Source: Lentisphaerota bacterium (GTDB lineage: Bacteria; Verrucomicrobiota; Kiritimatiellia; RFP12; UBA3636). Taken from it: DNA of 18,518 nucleotides. The stretch covers positions 1 through 18,518 of the forward strand of contig JALHHX010000029.1 of the NCBI GenBank assembly GCA_022837245.1, in the 5' to 3' direction. This document shows positions 1 to 7,879 of this stretch, piece by piece. The notes under the pieces are model-generated. The model worked only from the letters and a program-made list of their open reading frames with translations, was not told the DNA's origin and did no database searches. Position 1 is the first letter of the stretch, and each line of letters starts with the position of its first letter. A program made the translations under genes and the position numbers.

Positions 1-101
1 GCGCACCATCCGGCAAGCAGAATGGATATGCTCCAAGCGGCCAAAAGGATGGCGGCGATGACGGTTATCCTGTCTATGCTGTTGAATGATTTGGTTGTCA
101 T
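1..101 (-). CDS. GspM/PilO-like membrane protein, N-terminal fragment (runs off window)
   Basis: Only the first 33 codons are inside the window. The ATG overlaps the stop of the preceding GspL-like gene (ATGA), which indicates translational coupling. The visible peptide has a short polar start (MTTKSFNSIDRI) and then one hydrophobic segment (about residues 12-32, TVIAAILLAAWSISILLAGW). This layout, a short cytoplasmic tail followed by one membrane helix, is what GspM/PilO proteins show. They sit directly downstream of GspL or PilN in type II secretion and type IV pilus operons and form the inner-membrane platform with them. The assignment rests on position and topology only, because the periplasmic domain is missing. 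Confidence 0.5.
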   Translation of the reverse strand, partial: MTTKSFNSIDRITVIAAILLAAWSISILLAGWC

Positions 102-1414
102 TTGGTTGCGGGGTGCACGGAAAAGTCGTAAGACCCGCCGTCATTGCGCGCAGGGGGGTCCGTGCGGGCCGTTTTGATATCGGATTCGTTTATTTCGCGG
201 ATGAAAGACTCGATCGAGGATTCGTCGGGGGCTGTACCCGAGGCAGTGAGGCCTGCGGAATCCAGCGAAACGTGTTGGAGAGTGACGGAGTGGCGTCTGC
301 ACGCGGTCGCGATGGCGGGCATTGCGGTCGCGATGGAGTCGTTGACGAAGGTCATCACGGCGTTGTCAATATTCTGCCCGGCGGCATCAAGGGCGGTCTT
401 TACTCCTTTGGCGCCTTTTAAGTCGACGTTGTAACCGGCCACTTTGTTTATTTGGCGCTTGATTGATTCACGCGAGGATTCGGCGTTGGCATTTGCCTTC
501 GCGAGGGAAAAAAGCGATGCTGTGGCGATGGCGGCCGCGCAGGCCGCGATTATCACGCAGAGGCGCAGCGCAGGTGCGGCGTCGCGCCGTGTTTTCGCGG
601 GGTGCCGTAAAGGGCCTGAGCGCAGGTTGGAATCGGACGGTTTGTTGTCGTTGAGTTCGCCATCCGCCGCGAGGGCGCGTGCGAGGAAAAAGTATGGAGA
701 CTGCGCGGAGACAATTTTGGCGCTGTGCGATTTCTCCAGTTGTGCAAGCGACTCCGTAGTGGGGACGCATTCGTCTCCGGCGCATATGCAGATTATGCCT
801 TCTGGAATGGTGCCTAGTGCGAGGCGGAGGCGCCGGAGGGGTTCGCCCGGTGAGGTTTTGAACACGCTCTGACCAGAGAGGTTCCGTCCCGTTCCCGTTA
901 GCAGCAGCGTGTAGTCGCGGTTCGCTATGAAAACGGCGTGAGGCTCGTCTGCGTTCTTTTGCGGGAATTCCTCGAGCGCCCTTGCCCACGCGGCCGCCGA
1001 AGGGGGGACGATGCGGGCTGGGTTGCATGGGAACTGGGCCAGGGACGATAAGAGGTTCTCAAGGTCGTAATTACGGACTGCGTGTGCTATGCAGTAAGGC
1101 GGCTCCTGCATGAAAACGTATGAGCATTCGGAGGCGGGGAAGGGGAGCTGGACATCGAGGAGTGAGGGGAGGATACGACAGACTTTCTCTTGCGGGAGGG
1201 GCGGCGTGTCGAGTCTAAGCATCAGGGCTTCCTGCAGATTGACTGGCGCGGTGCACGAGGAGCCGTCGGACAGTGCGCGTTTGAGTTCGTCCGAGGCTTC
1301 ACGATCGGTTGTTTCGAAAGCCACAGTGCCGTGAAGCATGCCGGCTATCCGCAGGACACCGGCCCCGGTGGAATCGACGCCTATGGACACGGCTGATAAT
1401 TTTCTGGATTTCAT
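98..1414 (-). CDS. GspL-like / PilM-PilN-fusion-like inner-membrane platform protein
   Basis: The protein has 438 residues from the ATG at 1414. A longer in-frame extension to 1507 would overlap the upstream gene, and homologues of this type start near an actin-like beta strand (here SAVSIGVDSTGAGVLRI). The order is a cytoplasmic PilM/GspL-like actin-fold region (about 1-260), a basic linker (RHPAKTRRD), one membrane helix (about 295-318), then a PilN-like periplasmic ferredoxin-type domain. The pattern near the C-terminus, with a strand, TASGTAPDESSIESFI and a helix, is typical of PilN/GspL. This protein would link the cytoplasmic assembly ATPase to the periplasmic platform of a type II secretion or type IV pilus machine. 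The start has no clear Shine-Dalgarno site and lies 19 nt after the upstream stop, so it is probably cotranscribed. The family call is made by domain layout, not by alignment. Confidence 0.62.
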   Translation of the reverse strand: MKSRKLSAVSIGVDSTGAGVLRIAGMLHGTVAFETTDREASDELKRALSDGSSCTAPVNLQEALMLRLDTPPLPQEKVCRILPSLLDVQLPFPASECSYVFMQEPPYCIAHAVRNYDLENLLSSLAQFPCNPARIVPPSAAAWARALEEFPQKNADEPHAVFIANRDYTLLLTGTGRNLSGQSVFKTSPGEPLRRLRLALGTIPEGIICICAGDECVPTTESLAQLEKSHSAKIVSAQSPYFFLARALAADGELNDNKPSDSNLRSGPLRHPAKTRRDAAPALRLCVIIAACAAAIATASLFSLAKANANAESSRESIKRQINKVAGYNVDLKGAKGVKTALDAAGQNIDNAVMTFVNDSIATAMPAIATACRRHSVTLQHVSLDSAGLTASGTAPDESSIESFIREINESDIKTARTDPPARNDGGSYDFSVHPATK

Positions 1415-1433
1415 CTTTTGGTTGCCGCAGATC

Positions 1434-1910
1434 TCATTCGTCAAATCTCCGCCTGTGCGAGTGTCTGTGGCGGCGGTGGGACGAGCGTCTTTTGCCTCTG
1501 GTTGCAACGCTTAGCATGTCGAGTTTGCGTTTCTCGCGCTTTTCCCGGCTTTTTTTCATGCCTCTTCTGATCCAGCTGAAAACCAGTGCCGCCGCGAAAA
1601 AAGCGCAACCAGAAGCGAGCATGATCCAAGCGGTCCTGACGATGGGGCCGGGACGCGTCTCGCCAGGATAGCCGATGTAGAGGATGGCGAGAAGGGCACC
1701 TCCGAAAATCATGACCATGGCTGGCAGCGTGAACGAAACCAACCGGATGTTCATCCGCTTTCTTACAACCGCCTCGTTTTCACCGTCGGAATGTCCTATG
1801 CCTCTGCCGCTGTGGTGGCGCCGGTGCTTGGATCTGCGGCGTATTGTCTGCGCGCCGTCGGCGTGGTCCGCCGCAGCGCCTGAAGTGCTGTTGTTTGTTT
1901 CGTCGCTCAT
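1434..1910 (-). CDS. Small basic membrane protein, unknown function
   Basis: The protein has 158 residues from the ATG at 1910. The open frame extends further upstream, but that part is the tRNA-Leu gene. Residues 1-52 are hydrophilic with a His/Arg-rich patch (RRRSKHRRHH). Two membrane helices follow (about 59-78 and 90-110), then a very basic tail (KKSREKREKRKL, then RRSSHRRHRHSHRRR). I do not recognise the family. It is first in the run leading to the GspL-like gene, 19 nt upstream of it. An alternative start is Met53 at 1754, directly before the first helix. No ribosome-binding site is visible for the ATG at 1910. Strongly basic tails next to membranes often contact nucleic acid or lipid head groups, but that is only a guess here. 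Confidence 0.55.
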   Translation of the reverse strand: MSDETNNSTSGAAADHADGAQTIRRRSKHRRHHSGRGIGHSDGENEAVVRKRMNIRLVSFTLPAMVMIFGGALLAILYIGYPGETRPGPIVRTAWIMLASGCAFFAAALVFSWIRRGMKKSREKREKRKLDMLSVATRGKRRSSHRRHRHSHRRRFDE

Positions 1911-1923
1911 CGTTTCGGGGGAA

Positions 1924-2009
1924 TGGTGCCGGGAGGGGGGATCGAACCCCCATGGTGTTGCCACCGGCAGATTTTGAGTCTGCTGCGTCTGCCATTCCGC
2001 CACCCCGGC
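1924..2009 (-). tRNA. tRNA-Leu (CAA anticodon)
   Basis: It folds as a class II tRNA. The acceptor stem is GCCGGGG with TCCCGGC (one G-U), followed by discriminator A and an encoded CCA. The D-arm region is TGGCGGAATGGCAGACGC. The anticodon stem GCAGA/TCTGC encloses loop CTCAAAA, giving anticodon CAA, which reads UUG. A long variable arm (CGGTGGCAACACCATG) is present, as expected for Leu, and the T-arm is GGGGGTTCGATCCCCC. The total is 86 nt with CCA. The gene for a basic membrane protein starts 13 nt beyond the CCA on the same strand. Confidence 0.95.
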
Positions 2010-2023
2010 GTAAAACGTTTGAA

Positions 2024-2053
2024 ATCGTAGCACAAAACGGGCAATAGGGGCAA
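2024..2053 (-). promoter_or_regulatory. Sigma-70-type promoter for tRNA-Leu
   Basis: On the minus strand, TTGCCC (2048-2053) and TACGAT (2024-2029) are separated by 18 nt. This puts the likely start about 8 nt before the tRNA 5' end. It is probably also the promoter of the downstream secretion-type genes, because there is no room for another between the tRNA and the first ATG. Confidence 0.55.
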
Positions 2054-2070
2054 CCGGAAAAAATGGGTTG

Positions 2071-2099
2071 TTGACATAGCGGGTGATATTCAGTATTTT
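2071..2099 (+). promoter_or_regulatory. Sigma-70-type promoter for the glycosidase operon
   Basis: TTGACA (2071-2076) is followed after 17 nt by TATTTT (2094-2099). The -35 is a perfect consensus and the spacing is optimal. Initiation near 2106 would give a leader of about 195 nt before the GTG at 2301. Confidence 0.6.
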
Positions 2100-2143
2100 G
2101 AAGTCCACATGTGAAGGGCTGGCTTTGTTTTACCTCCGAACAA

Positions 2144-2158
2144 GTTGACGTTGTCAAC
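2144..2158. promoter_or_regulatory. 15-bp palindrome, possible operator in the glycosidase leader
   Basis: The sequence GTTGAC-GTT-GTCAAC is a perfect 6+6 inverted repeat. It lies about 40 nt downstream of the predicted transcription start of the glycosidase gene, a place where a repressor of a sugar-use operon could bind. No regulator gene is in the window. Confidence 0.3.
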
Positions 2159-2300
2159 GATTAGCGTCTGGATGGCAGGGACGAGCTCAGAATTCAACAT
2201 GCTGCATGGCACGAGAAATGCGTTGATTGCGGGAAGCCGGCGTATCGCAGGCGGATGATTTCAAAAGCGAGACAATAACAACAGATAAGGAGACTAAAAG

Positions 2301-5300
2301 GTGCATATAAAAAAACACACGCTGCATACGGAGACACGCGATTTTTTGTTTAAACACGTGCTGGCGGCATGTTTGCTTGCCGGGCTTGGAGCGTCGGCAA
2401 CCGCCGGCGGTCAGGTTGCATCCGGGCTAGACGGAGCAATCAGCATAAAGTCGCAGGAGGGCGTCGTAGACGTGCCCATAAAAGAGGTTAAGCACGAGGT
2501 TAAATGGATGTCCGAGCCTATCCGCATCGATGGTGACAAGGCTGATTGGGCCAAGAGCGGCGCGAAGCCGGTTCGACTTGCCGGAGACACTTATGCCTCT
2601 TGGTTTTTCGGCAAGTACGGCGGAGAGAAGGACTTTGCCTCTGAGGTGTGGTTAGGCCGTGATTTCGACAATTTCTACATCGGCGTTGAGATGTGGGACG
2701 ACAAGGCCCCCGCGCCGGCGCGCATAGACGTCGCGTTTGCGGATGCCGACGTCCCGCTGATTGTAGGCTGGCAGGACGTCGGTATGCGCATCAAGCCAGA
2801 CGACCTGTTCATAGGCTTCGTCGTCAACCCTGACGGGAAAGTCGGCGCGCACATCACGCATCTGCAGAAGCGCATGGACTACAAGGTGGTGCAGGAATCC
2901 TACGGCAGCGAGGAAGAACGCCGCGCCGTTATGGAGCAGCATGGTCCACGCGATCTTGCTTCATTCAAGATTTACGCGCACTCGACCCGAGAAGCGAAAG
3001 GCGACGGCTCCTCAAGGACTTTCGTCGAAATCGCCATCCCCTGGAAGTCGCTGCTCCCACACGACCCCGTAAAGGGCAATCCAATCAAGATGAACATCGG
3101 CATGCACGACGTCGATGGCGAAGGCACGGACGCAGCTCGCGGTGCGCTTGCCTGGCTGCCCGGTCTGATCGGCACGTACAGCGGCGCCCATTTCCCAACG
3201 CTCGTCTTTGAAGAGCCAAAAGGGCGAAAAGGCGTGGACGTCTTCGCCCAGACGGACAGCTACCACTATCTCAACAAGGACATAGGCACCGTAGTGTCGA
3301 TGCGCAATCAGGGGGTGGCGACCAAGGGCAAGCTTCAGCTTCTCGAAGCCCCCGGCAAGGGAGAGCCCTTGAGCGAAGTGGATGTCGAAATCCCGACTGG
3401 TTTCAGCCAATCCCAGATTGCCGTCCATTCCGAAAAGATCGGCAAGCCGCTTGTTTCGCTCGTTGGACGTCTACTGCCAGAGGGCGGCGAGGCTGTTACG
3501 TTCCCCGTCTTCGTTCCCCGCGCGGACAACACTATCACGATACAGCCACTCGCTGAAATCAAGGCGTCGATAGACAAGCTTGAGAAAAATTTGACTTCGC
3601 TTTCAAACTTATACGCGCGCGTCGAGGCCGCAGGGCTCGACACCGTATACCCCAAGGCGTACTTGACCATGCTTGAGATGTTTCTCGGCACTACCCGAGG
3701 CCATTTCGGCTCCGGCTACTCAGATCGCGTGCTCGCAAACACCGCCCATCTTGAGGAATTATACGCTAGGGGGACGGAGTACATGAATGCGATCCTAAAG
3801 GATCCGTCCAGGCAGTTGACCGTCCACGCCTTCGATCCCGAGAATCTCAAAATCAAGGACGGGTATTGGCACGACGGCAAGCGCCCCGTGTTCCTCTGGG
3901 GGCCGTGCACGTTCTGGTTCATGGAAAGCCACACGCCCTACGTAGCCGGCCTTGGCAACAATTCCGTCTGCCCCGAGGTGCCGCAGGACGAGAAGATTCG
4001 CGACAAGGCCGTCGCCCACATGGAATACTGGCGGACCAACGGCGTTCACGTTAACGTCAACGTCTCCGGACCGGGGGATCTATCGTTTACTGGCGCTGAC
4101 GTTCGCGCTTCGAAGCTTCTTAAGGAACGCCCCGAGATGAAGAACAACGATGCGAACAACTTCCTCTCGTTTGTCGTCCAGCACCCGATGGTGGCTGGTT
4201 TGGTTGACGAAGCATACAAAAACAAGATCGCGTTTTGGAAGCAGTTCAAAGGGATTAACAGCTACTGGCTTTGGAACGAGCCCTGGTATACCAACTACAG
4301 CGAGATGACCCGCGTGGACTTCACCAAAGCGATGAAGAAGAAGTACAAGAAAATCGAAAAGCTGAACGAACGCTGGAAAACAAACTACAAAGCGTTCGAA
4401 GACATCCAGCTCGCAACCTGGCCGGATCATAAAAACTACGCTCCTTGGTATGACTTCCAGCAGTTCCGCGACGACATTCTCGTCGACTTCTTCACGATGC
4501 TCCACAAGACCGCGAAGAAGTACAACCCCAAGATGCCCACCCACACCAAGTTCATGGCGGCGTCCTTGCATTCGTTCAACATGGAGCGCCTCCAGGGCAT
4601 CTACGATATAGCGGGCCACGACGGCAGCGCCGGCGACCGCGACATCGCGTTTCTAGACTTCTGCCGCTCGCTCTATCCTGAAAAGCCGCTCTCCGACACC
4701 GAGGTGCATATCGGATACGGCGGAAAAGCCTCAGTCGATAATCAGGTGTGGCGCCTCGCCCTGCACGGGCTTGCGGACGGCAACTGGTGGTGCTGGACGT
4801 CCAACTTCAACTTCTCGGACTCCGTCGGCAACGCGCAGTCCATGGACGCGCTCACCTTCTCCGGTCTGGACATCCAACGCCTAATGGTGCCGCATATGCA
4901 CTCGCTCGTGATGAGGGACAAGCCGATCGCCACGCTCTTCCCGGATGTGGTCGAGCGCCGCAGCGACATAAGCATGGTCCGTTTGCGCTCCGAGCTCGCT
5001 GGTCCGCATTTCATGCTCGGTCTCCAGCCGTTCTACGCCACCGAGTCGCGCATCGCCAAAGGCGAACTCAAGAACCACAAAGTCCTCCTCGCAGGCGAAA
5101 GCAACTACCTGAAAGACGCTACATACAACGCGATCCTCAAGTGGGTCAAGAGAGGCGGCATGCTAATCACCACAAAGGGCGGCTTCGCCACCAACGAATA
5201 TGGCGATAAACGCGACGCGTCGGAACTCGTCAAGGACGAAGGCGGCGAGCCGTACGTCGACGGCGCCCGCGTCTACGAAGTCGGCAAGGGCAAGGTGATC

Positions 5301-5711
5301 TGCATCGATGAAATTGAGAGCCTCTACGAGCCTGTGCTCGACGGCGGGACAGTTCTGCGCGACAGCATGCTCGATAGTGGACCGCGCCGCAGCGCCTACT
5401 ACAAGGTTCTCGCAAAGTATGTAGCCGATAACAATATCGACGATGCGGTGCGCCTAGTCCCATCCGATGCTGCCAAGGATGACCCCAACGCAATGCTTGG
5501 GTTTGACTGGGGCGTCGTGGAAATCGACGGCGCATACACGCTCTGCGTGATCCCATATGGCGCCAAGGATAAGATCGGCGCGGTCAAACTCCAGACCAAG
5601 CGCCCGATCGCCAAGATCACGGACCTCATCACGGGCCTCGAAGTTCCTGTGAGCCAATTCAAGCTCGACCCTGGTCGGAATCTGTTCAGCATCGAGCTGG
5701 TAAAGGAATAA
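2301..5711 (+). CDS. Secreted GH-A (GH42-like) glycoside hydrolase with CBM9-like domain
   Basis: The protein has 1136 residues and starts with GTG, chosen because AAGGAG (2287-2292) lies 8 nt upstream. The N-terminus is a signal peptide (basic start, hydrophobic 18-33, small residues near 35). About 70-305 looks like a CBM9-type sugar-binding domain (PIRIDGDKADWA at its start). A linker and helical region follow to about 520. The catalytic TIM barrel spans about 525-880, with acid/base Glu660 in WLWNEPW and a likely nucleophile Glu801 in SDTEVHIGY. LNERWKTNYKAFEDI between them is typical of GH42-like enzymes. About 925-1050 looks like the GATase-like domain that follows the barrel in beta-galactosidases (VLLAGESNYL, WVKRGGMLITT), and a small beta domain closes the chain. 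It probably cuts beta-galactoside-type or related glycan links outside the cytoplasm; the substrate cannot be fixed. It is 53 nt before the acetylesterase gene. Confidence 0.82.
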   Translation: MHIKKHTLHTETRDFLFKHVLAACLLAGLGASATAGGQVASGLDGAISIKSQEGVVDVPIKEVKHEVKWMSEPIRIDGDKADWAKSGAKPVRLAGDTYASWFFGKYGGEKDFASEVWLGRDFDNFYIGVEMWDDKAPAPARIDVAFADADVPLIVGWQDVGMRIKPDDLFIGFVVNPDGKVGAHITHLQKRMDYKVVQESYGSEEERRAVMEQHGPRDLASFKIYAHSTREAKGDGSSRTFVEIAIPWKSLLPHDPVKGNPIKMNIGMHDVDGEGTDAARGALAWLPGLIGTYSGAHFPTLVFEEPKGRKGVDVFAQTDSYHYLNKDIGTVVSMRNQGVATKGKLQLLEAPGKGEPLSEVDVEIPTGFSQSQIAVHSEKIGKPLVSLVGRLLPEGGEAVTFPVFVPRADNTITIQPLAEIKASIDKLEKNLTSLSNLYARVEAAGLDTVYPKAYLTMLEMFLGTTRGHFGSGYSDRVLANTAHLEELYARGTEYMNAILKDPSRQLTVHAFDPENLKIKDGYWHDGKRPVFLWGPCTFWFMESHTPYVAGLGNNSVCPEVPQDEKIRDKAVAHMEYWRTNGVHVNVNVSGPGDLSFTGADVRASKLLKERPEMKNNDANNFLSFVVQHPMVAGLVDEAYKNKIAFWKQFKGINSYWLWNEPWYTNYSEMTRVDFTKAMKKKYKKIEKLNERWKTNYKAFEDIQLATWPDHKNYAPWYDFQQFRDDILVDFFTMLHKTAKKYNPKMPTHTKFMAASLHSFNMERLQGIYDIAGHDGSAGDRDIAFLDFCRSLYPEKPLSDTEVHIGYGGKASVDNQVWRLALHGLADGNWWCWTSNFNFSDSVGNAQSMDALTFSGLDIQRLMVPHMHSLVMRDKPIATLFPDVVERRSDISMVRLRSELAGPHFMLGLQPFYATESRIAKGELKNHKVLLAGESNYLKDATYNAILKWVKRGGMLITTKGGFATNEYGDKRDASELVKDEGGEPYVDGARVYEVGKGKVICIDEIESLYEPVLDGGTVLRDSMLDSGPRRSAYYKVLAKYVADNNIDDAVRLVPSDAAKDDPNAMLGFDWGVVEIDGAYTLCVIPYGAKDKIGAVKLQTKRPIAKITDLITGLEVPVSQFKLDPGRNLFSIELVKE

Positions 5712-5764
5712 AAGTTGATTAAACCGCCGCAACGCCAAGCAATTTATATTGGAGTTAATAGACT

Positions 5765-7814
5765 GTGAACTTGTTTAAAACTCTGAGCCATGGTTGTGTT
5801 GCGGCGGTTTTTATTTTGGCCGGGACGACCTGCGCGCTTGCCGCGCCGGCCGCCCGTTTGCCAAGCATTTTCACAGACGGGATGGTGCTGCAGGCCGGCA
5901 AGCCTGTGCAAGTGTGGGGCTTCGACTCCGCGCCCGGATCGGAGATTTCAGTCTCTCTCTCCCAAACCGATTCGGGAAAAACCCTTGCGGAAACCACTGT
6001 TAAAGCAGACGATGCGGGGAAGTTCTCCGCATCGCTCCCATCAATGGGATACAAGAAAGAGGCGATGACTCTTTCCGTGTCGTCGCCAGGTGCTGAGGAT
6101 GTGCTCGTCCAAAACGTCCTGTCCGGCGAGGTCTGGTTTTGCTCGGGGCAGTCAAACATGGCATGGTTGCTTTCTGGAGCCGAAAACGGAAAGGCCGCCG
6201 CCGAGGCCGCGACGAACAGCCTGATACGTTTGCTAACCGCGGGGCGGAAACAGCAGCTCGAGCCGGCGGAGGATTTCGAAGGGCAATGGAAGGAGTGCAA
6301 CCCGCAGAACGCCCTTAATTTCTCGGCAATAGGATATCTTTTCGGGGAGGAGCTCCACCGGGAACTGCCCGAAAACCCTCCGATCGGGCTTATCAACGTG
6401 TCCTGGGACAGTATGAATGCCCAGGCGTTCATATCTTACAGCGGGCTTGAGGCGAATGGTTTAACAAAGCAGATAAAAGAATACACAGCCATTGCTTCCG
6501 CCACCAACGACACCTCCCCGGCGGCTTTAGCGCGATACGAAAGCCAGATGGAGGCTCATAAAGCCTCAACGCGTTTTGAGGACAAAAATCCGCCGCAGTC
6601 CGACAGCCCGGAATTGGCAGCCCTGGATTACGATGATTCGGACTGGAGTGTCGTAGACGTTCCGACCTCGCTTGAAAAAGCAACGGGCGACGACGCCTTC
6701 AACGGTGCCGTGTGGTTCCGCCGCACAGTCGAGATCCCCGAGAATTGGTCTGGCAAAGGCTTGCTTCTAGAACTCGGCGTTATAGACGATTTCGACACGG
6801 CGTATTTTAACGGCGCTCTCGTCGGAAAAACCGACAAGAACACGCCGCGATACTGGACGCGCATGCGCCAATACCCCGTTTCCGGGGATAAAGTGAAACC
6901 AGGGAAGGCCTATCGCCGTACGCGTTCTTGACAATTATCTTGGAAGTGCCTTCGGTAGTTTGCCTCTGCGCCTCTCGCTCGAATCGTCTCCAACAACTGA
7001 CACAATTAAGCTTGCCGGCGAATGGAAGTTCAAAGTCGATTACAAGGTAACCGAAGTGCCGGCGCCTCTCAAGCCCGGCGAAATACCATTCGGCACGCCA
7101 AGCGGGCTATTTAACGGTATGATCAGCCCTGTGGTCAATTATCCCGTGGCAGGGGCAATCTGGTATCAAGGAGAGGCCGATGCGACCGGATTCGCGGAGG
7201 AATATCCGTCACTGTTCAAAGCACTTATAAATGACTGGCGGACTAATTGGAAAAACCCCGAAATGCCTTTCCTATGGTGCCAGCTGGCGAACTTCGGGAT
7301 CCGTTACGACTCGCCTGTGGATCCTTCATGGGCGAACATGCGCCATGCTCAGTCTTCAGCTTTGGAACTGCCGTTCACAGCCCAGGCTGTGATTGCAGAC
7401 GTGGGTGAAGCCGGCAACATCCATCCCAAAGACAAGCAGACTCCTGCCCATCGGCTAGTGCTCGGTGCGCTCCATGTTGCCTACGGCATGGAAGACGTTG
7501 TCCACAGTGGCCCCACGGTTAAGTCCGTGACCGCGAAAAACGGCTCGTTGATCGTCGAGTTCGACAACGTGGCCGGTGGCCTTGTCGCTAAAGAAGGCAC
7601 ATTGAAAGGCTTCGCCGTTGCCGGCGAAAACGGAGTCTATGCCTGGGCGGAAGCTAGGATAGATGGCAACAGTGTCGTTGTTTCAACTCCCAAGGTGGCT
7701 TCTCCCGTTTCCGTTCGTTACGCATGGGATGACGACCCAGAGATCACCCTCTACAACACCGCCGGACTTCCTGCTTCGCCTTTTCAGGCCAAAGAATTCC
7801 TCCGGTTGCCATAG
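5765..7814 (+). pseudogene. Sialate O-acetylesterase-like SGNH hydrolase, split by a frameshift
   Basis: GTG start with GGAG (5751-5754) 10 nt upstream; signal peptide at residues 1-26. The first frame (5765-6931) carries SGQSNM with nucleophile Ser130. It is followed by an inserted jelly-roll part (DSDWSVVDVPTSLEK onward), as in sialate O-acetylesterases. The frame is lost near 6911. One extra base, or two missing, in AAGGCCTATCGCC turns PGKA-IAVRVLDNYLGSAFG into a premature TGA at 6931. The second frame (readable from 6912, stop at 7814) continues seamlessly and holds GAIWYQGEADA and the likely catalytic Asp/His region DVGEAGNIHP. Neither half alone has the full active site. The intact enzyme would remove O-acetyl groups from sialic acids or other sugars, helping the neighbouring glycosidase. 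It is either a recent pseudogene or a sequencing indel; both halves look otherwise well preserved. Confidence 0.8.
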
Positions 7815-7834
7815 GGAATGGGTTCTGGTAGAAT
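7806..7834 (+). promoter_or_regulatory. Sigma-70-type promoter for enolase
   Basis: TTGCCA (7806-7811), 17 nt, TAGAAT (7829-7834). It overlaps the end of the acetylesterase frame. The predicted start near 7841 gives a leader of about 39 nt, so enolase need not depend on the glycosidase promoter. Confidence 0.6.
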
Positions 7835-7879
7835 CCAGACGCGATGATAGGTTCAATAAATCCAAAAGAAAGGCGCGCG

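Noticed and set aside
86..872. Plus-strand open frames opposite the GspL-like gene
   Set aside because: They lack family motifs and ribosome-binding sites and are antisense shadows of the GC-rich coding frame on the minus strand.
1911..2108. Upstream extension of the small membrane protein frame
   Set aside because: The extension is the tRNA-Leu gene and its promoter read as codons.
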